Positions 1 through 5,635 of a stretch of DNA of 40,941 nt are shown here, in pieces. The DNA is from an uncultured Bacteroidales bacterium (GTDB lineage Bacteria > Bacteroidota > Bacteroidia > Bacteroidales > Paludibacteraceae). Under the pieces are notes generated by a model, which was given only the letters and a program-made list of their open reading frames with translations, was not told the origin of the DNA and searched no databases. The DNA is taken from contig CAKVBV010000014.1 in the NCBI GenBank assembly GCA_934725535.1, forward strand, positions 1-40,941, given 5' to 3'. The position numbers and the translations under genes were made by a program. Numbering within the stretch: position 1 is the stretch's first letter; every line of letters begins with the position of its first letter.

Positions 1-417
1 CGTGCCGCCTCTTCCGCTGCTTTGCGTTCTGCTTCAAGTCGTGCTGCCTCTTCTGCGGCTTTGCGTTCTGCTTCAAGTCGTGCCGCCTCTTCCGCTGCCT
101 TGCGCTCTGCTTCGAGCCGTGCCGCCTCCTCTGCTGCCTTACGCTCTGCCTCAAGTCGTGCCGCCTCTTCCGCTGCTTTGCGTTCTGCTTCAAGTCGTGC
201 TGCCTCTTCTGCTGCTTTGCGTTCTGCTTCAAGTCGTGCCGCCTCTTCCGCTGCCTTGCGCTCTGCTTCGAGCCGTGCCGCCTCTTCTGCTGCTTTGCGT
301 TCTGCTTCAAGCCGTGCCGCCTCTTCCGCTACCTTGCGCTCTGCTTCGAGCCGTGCCGCTTCTTCTGCTGCTTTGCGCTCTGCTTCGAGTCGTGCAGCCT
401 CTTCCGCTGCTTTGCGT
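1..417. repeat. 39-bp tandem repeat, ten full units plus a partial one
   Basis: Units begin at 1, 40, 79, 118, 157, 196, 235, 274, 313 and 352, with a truncated unit from 391. They are nearly identical at DNA level, with mostly silent C/T and G/A differences. The array encodes the 13-residue helical repeat of the minus-strand protein. Its length is a multiple of 3, so copy-number change would keep the frame. The array continues past the window start. Confidence 0.9.
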
Positions 418-665
418 GCCTCCTCTTCCTCGTCTATCAACACTAATCCGCCAACCTTTGTCGGTTGGGACTTAGTGGTCGCTTGGGTAGAGGACTTGGA
501 GTCCTGCTTGGGTGCAGGCTTCTTGTCGGATTGCTGTTGAGCGGGTTGCTCCACCACACCATCTTCATCTTCCAGCAATACGAGAGGTGGTGCCTGATAA
601 GCCAACGTGGTCAAGCAGATGCCAAAGGCAAGTATCGCCGTTCCAAATAATCGAATAGAACTCAT
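1..665 (-). CDS. Secreted 13-residue-repeat (Ala/Glu/Arg-rich) protein, partial
   Basis: Read on the minus strand from ATG at 665, the frame stays open through position 1, giving 221 codons with no stop, so the C-terminus lies outside the window. The protein begins MSSIRLFGTAILAFGICLTT, a signal-peptide-like stretch, followed by an acidic and Gln/Lys/Pro/Thr-rich linker (residues ~30-75). From about residue 83 it consists of at least ten copies of a 13-residue unit close to RKAAEEAARLEAE. This is strongly helical and charged, as in TolA-like or periplasmic coiled-coil linkers. A functional C-terminal domain (for example OmpA-like or TonB-like) may follow but cannot be seen. The start lies 36 bp downstream of the terminator of the candidate RNA at 701-1132, so expression may depend on read-through. 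The function is not known. Confidence 0.75.
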   Translation of the reverse strand, partial: MSSIRLFGTAILAFGICLTTLAYQAPPLVLLEDEDGVVEQPAQQQSDKKPAPKQDSKSSTQATTKSQPTKVGGLVLIDEEEEARKAAEEAARLEAERKAAEEAARLEAERKVAEEAARLEAERKAAEEAARLEAERKAAEEAARLEAERKAAEEAARLEAERKAAEEAARLEAERKAAEEAARLEAERKAAEEAARLEAERKAAEEAARLEAERKAAEEAA

Positions 666-700
666 ACGTATGTTTTTGAGGTTTTTGCTATGTGGTACAT

Positions 701-736
701 AAAAAAAACGTGGACTCGACAACTGTCGTTTCCACG
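701..736 (-). terminator. Intrinsic terminator of candidate RNA A
   Basis: On the minus strand, CGTGGA and TCCACG form a 6-bp stem with a further inner CGAC/GTCG pairing, followed directly by eight T residues (701-708). This is a textbook Rho-independent terminator. The same hairpin position is conserved in copy B. Confidence 0.8.
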
Positions 737-1132
737 ATTTGAGGCTCTCGCATTGCCTTGTATATCAGAACCGACAACGCGAAGCCCACGCCGATATGTA
801 TGCCTATAGCAATAGGTTGGTACCTACTACATACAGAGACCGCTCTTGTTGAGAGGGTGCACCTATACCCGCAACATACACCACTCCAAATCATAACACC
901 GTGAAGTGCTATTTCTTTTTTGTGGTGCCGCACACTTTCCTGTCCACAGAAAAGATATGCGTTGCATACAGGCGCAAAGCACATATACCTTGCGGACATC
1001 TATCGTTGCACAGTCTCGAATATACAGTGAAACTTGCGAGATTTCAAATCGTCGAAACCGAGCGTCAATAAACGCCTGTACTATGTCCTCCTCTTTAGAA
1101 ATATAAACCACAAGTGTTCTATTCCTAAATTG
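701..1132 (-). ncRNA. Candidate structured RNA, copy A
   Basis: This stretch has a promoter at its 5' side (minus strand) and an intrinsic terminator at 701-736, and it contains no convincing gene. It aligns with 19025-19398. Shared blocks include GGCGTTTATTG near the 5' end, an identical core GCAACGATAGATGTC, and a 3' block with GCGTGGRCTTCGCGTTGTC, GCAATGCGA and AGCCTCA. A stem after the first block (CGA-GATTT with AAATC-TCG around a bulge) is replaced in the other copy by CTGACA/TGTC-CAG, which looks like compensatory change. Small indels between the copies break any common reading frame, so RNA is favoured over protein. The boundaries are inferred from promoter and terminator. I do not recognise the family; comparison with the Rfam Bacteroidales motifs (for example Bacteroidales-1) is the obvious test. 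It could instead be a long 5' leader of the gene starting at 665. Confidence 0.55.
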
Positions 1133-1139
1133 GAGACCA

Positions 1140-1171
1140 CAAAGGTACAATATATTTTTGAGATACGCAAA
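1140..1171 (-). promoter_or_regulatory. Bacteroidota-type promoter for candidate RNA A
   Basis: The minus strand reads TTTG (1171-1168), 20 bp, then TACCTTTG (1147-1140). This matches the -33/-7 pattern of the Bacteroidota primary sigma factor. Start of transcription is expected near 1132. Confidence 0.65.
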
Positions 1172-1204
1172 AAGTGTTTGCGATTTTACAATTTATGATG
1201 TATG

Positions 1205-1251
1205 TGACGACGCGAGCCGCGTCGTCTCCCAAGTGTCGTCTCCCAAGTGTC
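1205..1251. repeat. Dispersed palindrome, copy 1, with 14-bp tandem tail
   Basis: Arms GACGACGCG and CGCGTCGTC around AGC lie at 1206-1226. They are followed by two direct copies of a 14-bp unit GTCGTCTCCCAAGT. The element lies just beyond the stop codon of the aldehyde dehydrogenase. Other copies are at 2591-2611, 11799-11819 and 19235-19255. Confidence 0.85.
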
Positions 1252-1255
1252 TGGA

Positions 1256-2692
1256 CTACACTAACCGTTTGACCCAGCGGAAAAGGCGGTAGGGCATATA
1301 ACGGAAAGGCATATCCAGCCATGTGGGGGTAGTGATGACGGCACGGCGGTGGCTGAAAGCGATGAAACTGTCCTTGCCATGATAGGCTGACATACCCGAA
1401 TTGCCTACACCTCCAAAGGGTACACGGTCGTTGGCGATGTGCATAATAGTGTCGTTGATACAAGAACCACCTGCGGAGGTGTGCTGCAAGACGTGCTTGC
1501 CGTTGCGCCCGAAATAGTAGAGGGCAAGGGGCTTCTCACGGTGGGTGATGAACGTGATAGCCTCATCGATGTGGTTGAAAGTCAGTATGGGGAAGACAGG
1601 ACCAAATATCTCCTCCTGCATTACCGGCGCATCCGGTGATACATCGGTGAGCAGGGTGGGGGAGAAATACCGCTCTGCGGTATCGTAGTTGCCCCCAAAG
1701 GCTATGTTTCCATCGTGCAGGTAGCCGATAAGCCGCTGCATAGCACGGTCGCTGACAATGCGGACATAGTGCGGACTCTGCTTGGGGTCTTCGCCAAGCA
1801 GATGCTCAAACTCTTGTGCCAGCAGGCGAAGGAAGTCGTCTTTGACCGATTGATGTATCAATAAATAGTCGGGTGCGATGCATGTCTGTCCGGCATTGAG
1901 TGCTTTGCCCCATGCCACACGTTTGGCGGCAACAGGCAGGTTGGCATTACGGTCAATGATACAAGGGCTTTTTCCTCCCAATTCAAGCACTACCGGTGTG
2001 AGGTTGGCTGCTGCCGCAGTCATCACGGTGCGTCCCAATACGGGGCTTCCGGTGAAGAATATCAAGTCCCACCGCTCGGCAAGGAGCATGGTATTGACTT
2101 CGCGATGTCCTTCTATGATGGCGATATACTCTTCGGAAAAGGTCTCGCGAATGAGTTGTGTAAGCACGTGCGACACATGGGGCGTATAGGGTGAGGGCTT
2201 CAGCACTGCTGTACATCCTGAAGATATAGCCCCTACCAAGGGGTTGAGCAACAGTTGTACAGGGTAGTTCCACGGTGCAATAATGAGGGCAGTCCCCAAT
2301 GGTTCGGTAATTACCTGGCTCTTAGCAGGCCATATACTGAGTGGTGAGAGTTTTCGTTCTGGGCGCATCCAACGGTGCAGATGGCGCAGGTGGTTGCGTA
2401 TCTCACCATAGACAATACTGAATTCCGTCATGTATGCCTCTTCATAAGACTTGTGCAAGTCCTGCCAAAGGGCATCAGAGAGGGCTTGTTCGTAGGTGTG
2501 CAGGGCTTGTTCCAACCGGTGTAACTGCTCCTTGCGGAAATCGTACCCCATAGTATGGGCCTGACGGAAAAAAGTACGTTGCGCAGTATTGACGACGCGA
2601 GCCGCGTCGTTTCCCATGGTGTGTGCCTGACGGAAAAAAGTACGTTGCGCAGTAACGATGCGCGAAATATCTGATTGTGTGATAGTTTCCAT
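1256..2692 (-). CDS. NAD(P)-dependent aldehyde dehydrogenase (class 3-like)
   Basis: The product oxidises aldehydes to carboxylic acids. Family features are clear: the substrate/cofactor loop PWNYP, the Glu of LELGGKSP (about residue 237 from the chosen start) and the catalytic Cys in GQTCIAPD (about residue 271), then the C-terminal PFGGVGNSGM motif. The frame is open to 2905, but the family N-terminus starts at METITQSDISRIVTAQR, so ATG at 2692 is chosen, giving 478 residues. The gene is divergent from a TetR regulator with a small palindrome between them, which suggests control by that repressor. An oddity lies near the N-terminus: a 14-residue block TAQRTFFRQAHTMG occurs twice, separated by an eight-residue insert NDAARVVN that encodes the dispersed palindrome. 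This lengthens the first helix region by 22 residues in frame. Whether the enzyme tolerates this is unknown. Confidence 0.93.
   Translation of the reverse strand: METITQSDISRIVTAQRTFFRQAHTMGNDAARVVNTAQRTFFRQAHTMGYDFRKEQLHRLEQALHTYEQALSDALWQDLHKSYEEAYMTEFSIVYGEIRNHLRHLHRWMRPERKLSPLSIWPAKSQVITEPLGTALIIAPWNYPVQLLLNPLVGAISSGCTAVLKPSPYTPHVSHVLTQLIRETFSEEYIAIIEGHREVNTMLLAERWDLIFFTGSPVLGRTVMTAAAANLTPVVLELGGKSPCIIDRNANLPVAAKRVAWGKALNAGQTCIAPDYLLIHQSVKDDFLRLLAQEFEHLLGEDPKQSPHYVRIVSDRAMQRLIGYLHDGNIAFGGNYDTAERYFSPTLLTDVSPDAPVMQEEIFGPVFPILTFNHIDEAITFITHREKPLALYYFGRNGKHVLQHTSAGGSCINDTIMHIANDRVPFGGVGNSGMSAYHGKDSFIAFSHRRAVITTPTWLDMPFRYMPYRLFRWVKRLV
2547..2654. repeat. Dispersed palindrome, copy 2, inside a gene and flanked by a 42-bp duplication
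   Basis: A 24-bp segment (2589-2612) containing the palindrome (2591-2611, last base T instead of C) sits between two near-identical 42-bp direct repeats, 2547-2588 and 2613-2654. The total extra length is 66 bp, so the aldehyde dehydrogenase frame is kept and the palindrome is translated as NDAARVV. The long flanking duplication looks like the scar of the insertion event. Confidence 0.85.
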
Positions 2693-2743
2693 ATATCCAG
2701 GGGGTGCAAAAACTATGCCAAAGGCTGTATAGTGCGTGTGATA

Positions 2744-2758
2744 GTACCGATTTGGTAC
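2744..2758. promoter_or_regulatory. Candidate TetR operator
   Basis: GTACC-GATTT-GGTAC is a 5-bp inverted repeat in the intergenic space between the divergent aldehyde dehydrogenase and TetR genes. Position and symmetry fit an autoregulated TetR-type operator; the assignment is by context only. Confidence 0.4.
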
Positions 2759-2801
2759 GGCTTTTGTGGATAGTATGTTCCGTGAGAATATATATAGAAC
2801 T

Positions 2802-3395
2802 ATGGTAGAGAACAGGAAAGAACGTATCTTGCTGAAGGCATTGGAGTTGTATATGATAGACGGATACGCCAATGTATCAATAACAGATTTGCAGGTAGCC
2901 CTCAATATGGGGCGCGGGACGATGTATTACTACTTCAAGGACAAAGACGAACTGTTTGAGGAAGTGGTGAATACTTATCTGCTGACTCCGAAGCAACAGG
3001 CTCTGAGCCGTGTGCCGCATACGGTTACCATCCCCGAGATGATAGAGGCGATGTTGGGTTATTTGGGTAAACTGAAAGAGTTCTTGGACATGGTGGAGAA
3101 CAAAAATATCAATACATCGAACGTAGTAACGGTGATGTACACGGCATACAGCAAATCCCCCGACCTCTATCGCCGTGCGCGCAGGTTGTATGAACAGGAA
3201 CTGAATCTGTGGGTGGACGCGATCAAGAACAGTATGCGTGCCGGCGAGATACACGGCAATGTGCACATAGATACCATGGCGCATATATTCTTACATATAA
3301 AGGACGGTTGGGACCCCGGCAGGAGCGGCGTGCAGATGGATTTCAGTATTTTTCCCGAACAATACAATTATTTGTATGAACTGATACGCAAATGA
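2802..3395 (+). CDS. TetR/AcrR-family transcriptional regulator
   Basis: The N-terminal domain shows the TetR helix-turn-helix: RKERILLKALELYMIDGYAN, then ITDLQVALNMGRGTMYYYFKDKDELFEEV. The C-terminal ligand-binding domain is all-helical and not informative about the ligand. ATG at 2802 (MVENRKER) is chosen because TetR proteins usually begin about five residues before the first helix and the upstream bases are A-rich. ATG at 2775 or GTG at 2766 are possible longer starts. The gene diverges from the aldehyde dehydrogenase and so probably represses it in response to an aldehyde or related compound. It converges with the beta-helix lipoprotein gene, with 27 bp between the stops. Confidence 0.9.
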   Translation: MVENRKERILLKALELYMIDGYANVSITDLQVALNMGRGTMYYYFKDKDELFEEVVNTYLLTPKQQALSRVPHTVTIPEMIEAMLGYLGKLKEFLDMVENKNINTSNVVTVMYTAYSKSPDLYRRARRLYEQELNLWVDAIKNSMRAGEIHGNVHIDTMAHIFLHIKDGWDPGRSGVQMDFSIFPEQYNYLYELIRK

Positions 3396-3420
3396 CAGGC
3401 AGGAAGTCTCGGTAAGCACC

Positions 3421-3453
3421 CGCTATCCACCCGTTATCCACTCGTAGCAACCG
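3421..3453. repeat. 11-bp period repeat, TATCC type
   Basis: Units CGCTATCCACC and CGTTATCCACT are followed by a decayed third unit. The array overlaps the last codons and stop of the beta-helix lipoprotein gene, which therefore ends EWITGG. It is related in sequence to the arrays at 22570-22602 and 28731-28774. Confidence 0.6.
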
Positions 3454-4895
3454 GCATCGGGACGCGGCTTGCGAGGATGCCCCAAACGGTCGTGCAAGAG
3501 CAAGGTGTCGGTGTTCGGATTATCTATGAGCAACGTGTCAGCAATCCCGCGTGCAGGCGAGACGGAATCAAGGCGGAAGTCATAGTATCTATATTCGTTG
3601 ATGCGGTAGTAGATATTGCGGAAGACGGTGTCGTTGTGTGTTCCGTACACGTTTTGAGTGGCAAAAGCCTGTGGGAGCGTGTCGCATTGCAGGTAGTTGC
3701 CGGTGAAAGAGCCCTGGTAGAAATTGTTGAGCGGAGTGGCGACACGGAGGTTGTTGCGTGCTGCTCCTGCTATGACGCAACCATGAAACGAGGCAGCCGT
3801 GGGTGCCATGGTCTTGCTCAGATTGTTGATATACACGGCGGAGAGTGTGTCGCGTACTGCGCTGTTGTGGATATTGATATTGGTGTACGGATAGCCGAAA
3901 TAGGAGGCGATGGTGGAGTGCAGGAACTGCTGTGTGCCACCGGCGAGGTACACGCAGAAAGAGGCGCAGTTGCTAATCTCGCTGTTGACGACTTTCGCGT
4001 CCACGTTTTGCAAAACCATACCATAGACAGAGTGGTTGTGGATGCGTCCGTTGGCAAAGGTGAGGGTGGGGCGCGAGTCGGTGGTTTCGGAATAGACATA
4101 TAGTCCGACGGTTCCCGATGTGATGTCCACGTGGTTGAGCGTGTAGGTTGGAGTCGGGCGGTCCTTGCTATGCAGCAGATAGATGCCGTTCCATTGTCCC
4201 GATGCCACGCGGTAAGGCACGGAGTCGAAGAGACGGTCGGTGCGGTCGCCACGTATGGTGATGGGCTGTGCGAGTGTGCCATTGGCGCTGAGACTGCCAT
4301 AGACATGAATGAGTGCGTTGGCGTGCATATAGAGCGTTGCGCCAGGCAGAATGGTCAGGTCGCCATTGACGACAAGTGTGTCGTAGATGATGTAAGGTTT
4401 GCAGTTGTTGAGTGTGCAATCTTCGCAAATGAACAGTCCTGAAGACCGGTCTTTGAGTATCTCCACGTTCTGTCCGTAGGCTTGCAGGGCGATTTGCTGC
4501 ACATTGCCATTGACGAGGAAGGCGATGGTGTCTTCTATCAGTACGGGGGCATTCACAGCCTGCGTGTCTATGTTTGCCCGAATGAACATGAATATGCTGT
4601 CTCCGCCCCGAATGGTGATGTTCTGCAATCTGTCCGGTGTGTTCTCGCCATCGATATTGATGTGAAAATATCGTCCGTCTTTCATGCTGACGCGGTTGAT
4701 GCATATTGCATGGGTGTTGGGGTTGTACACCATCACACGTCGTGTGGACGAGCCCATAGCGGTGAATACGGTGTCGAAGAGTATGTTGTCGTGCGAAAAC
4801 CGCAGGCACATACTCGGGTCATCGGAGATGATGTCCTGCCTGCACGAGGTCAGCAAGCATAGAAACAGGCATAATATGGACAATAGACGGCGCAT
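3423..4895 (-). CDS. Lipoprotein with right-handed beta-helix fold
   Basis: The N-terminus MRRLLSILCLFLCLLTSC is a lipoprotein signal with lipobox LTSC, giving a lipidated Cys at residue 18. Residues ~30-170 look like a beta-sandwich. From ~170 (the NGDLTILPGATLYMHANALIHVYGSL stretch) the sequence has the short, regular beta-strand turns of a parallel beta-helix (pectin-lyase-like) protein. The C-terminus has the phrase PDAGCYEW, common at the end of Bacteroidota beta-helix proteins. It shares one base with the stop of the upstream porT-like gene (TAATG), so the two are probably translationally coupled. The likely location is the outer-membrane surface or periplasm. Enzyme activity cannot be assigned: no catalytic motif was recognised. 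Confidence 0.85.
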   Translation of the reverse strand: MRRLLSILCLFLCLLTSCRQDIISDDPSMCLRFSHDNILFDTVFTAMGSSTRRVMVYNPNTHAICINRVSMKDGRYFHINIDGENTPDRLQNITIRGGDSIFMFIRANIDTQAVNAPVLIEDTIAFLVNGNVQQIALQAYGQNVEILKDRSSGLFICEDCTLNNCKPYIIYDTLVVNGDLTILPGATLYMHANALIHVYGSLSANGTLAQPITIRGDRTDRLFDSVPYRVASGQWNGIYLLHSKDRPTPTYTLNHVDITSGTVGLYVYSETTDSRPTLTFANGRIHNHSVYGMVLQNVDAKVVNSEISNCASFCVYLAGGTQQFLHSTIASYFGYPYTNINIHNSAVRDTLSAVYINNLSKTMAPTAASFHGCVIAGAARNNLRVATPLNNFYQGSFTGNYLQCDTLPQAFATQNVYGTHNDTVFRNIYYRINEYRYYDFRLDSVSPARGIADTLLIDNPNTDTLLLHDRLGHPRKPRPDAGCYEWITGG

Positions 4896-5635
4896 TACTC
4901 GAAATTGAAGACGATGGATATTCGTTGGTTGGTAAGGCGATTGATATTGGTGGTGTAGGGGAGGTTGTCAGGGGTTGGCTGCCATGTTTTGCCCGATATA
5001 TCTTCTCCGACTTGTGCAATGGCATTGACAAAACCTATCTCGTAGCGTATCTCGGGTGTGAAATTGAACCACGGACAATAGAAATCGCAGCCAAAGCCTA
5101 CGCCCACATAGCCATCGTAGGGCTTGGTGAGGACTTTGCGATTGCTTCTGTCTGCAAAGGAGTTGAAATCGAGACTAAATCCGCCGCCGATGGTAACATA
5201 CGGTCGGTAGTTGCCTTCGCGCTCGGCAGACCACTTGAGATAGAGGGGGACAGTGAGAGGGATAGTGAGGTTTTGGGCAGGTTCGATGCTTTTCCCATTG
5301 TCCTCTCGCGGGACATAGTTGATGGTGGTGTAGCCGAAATGCAGTCCGGGAGTGAAGCGCAGATTGAGGTGGCGCGAGAGACGCAAGTCGGTAATGAAGC
5401 CCACATTGAACCCAACGCCAATGTTGGAACAACGGGCATAGTATTCGGGCGATGCTACGGTGTCCACCAAGTAACTCGGCATATCTACGCCGAGGAAGAA
5501 GCCGAAATGGAGTAACCTGTCGTCCCTGTAGGGGTTGTTCTGGGCAGCAGGCGTGTTCTTCTGAGCGTAGAGCGCGCTTGTTGTCAGGAGACAGAACGAT
5601 ATGCTGATGATACTATGTAGAATGTTATTCTTCAC
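4895..5635 (-). CDS. porT: PorT-family outer-membrane beta-barrel protein
   Basis: The 246-residue protein has a signal peptide ending near YAQ (residue ~25), then the PorT-typical DDRLLHFGFFLGVDMPSYLV and alternating amphipathic strands ending in a terminal aromatic (INRLTNQRISIVFNFE), as expected of a small barrel. PorT is required for type 9 secretion in Porphyromonas gingivalis. Here the assignment rests on overall sequence pattern and should be taken as family level. It lies between a TonB-dependent receptor (11-bp overlap) and a lipoprotein (1-bp overlap) in a compact minus-strand operon. The BspA-like protein at 14508-17747, which has a type 9-like tail, could be a client. Confidence 0.78.
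   Translation of the reverse strand: MKNNILHSIISISFCLLTTSALYAQKNTPAAQNNPYRDDRLLHFGFFLGVDMPSYLVDTVASPEYYARCSNIGVGFNVGFITDLRLSRHLNLRFTPGLHFGYTTINYVPREDNGKSIEPAQNLTIPLTVPLYLKWSAEREGNYRPYVTIGGGFSLDFNSFADRSNRKVLTKPYDGYVGVGFGCDFYCPWFNFTPEIRYEIGFVNAIAQVGEDISGKTWQPTPDNLPYTTNINRLTNQRISIVFNFE

Noticed and set aside
22..540. Plus-strand ORF of Arg/Ala/Ser repeats (RAASSAALRSASS)
   Set aside because: It is the reverse strand of the 39-bp array. The minus-strand frame has a start codon, signal peptide and sensible helical repeat, whereas this one has only low-complexity composition.
688..999. 103-codon minus-strand ORF with a counterpart at 18895-19209 sharing FALSVLI
   Set aside because: The similarity follows from the duplicated RNA-like element. 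The frame runs through the terminator hairpin and T-run, and the more conserved core region is in different frames in the two copies.
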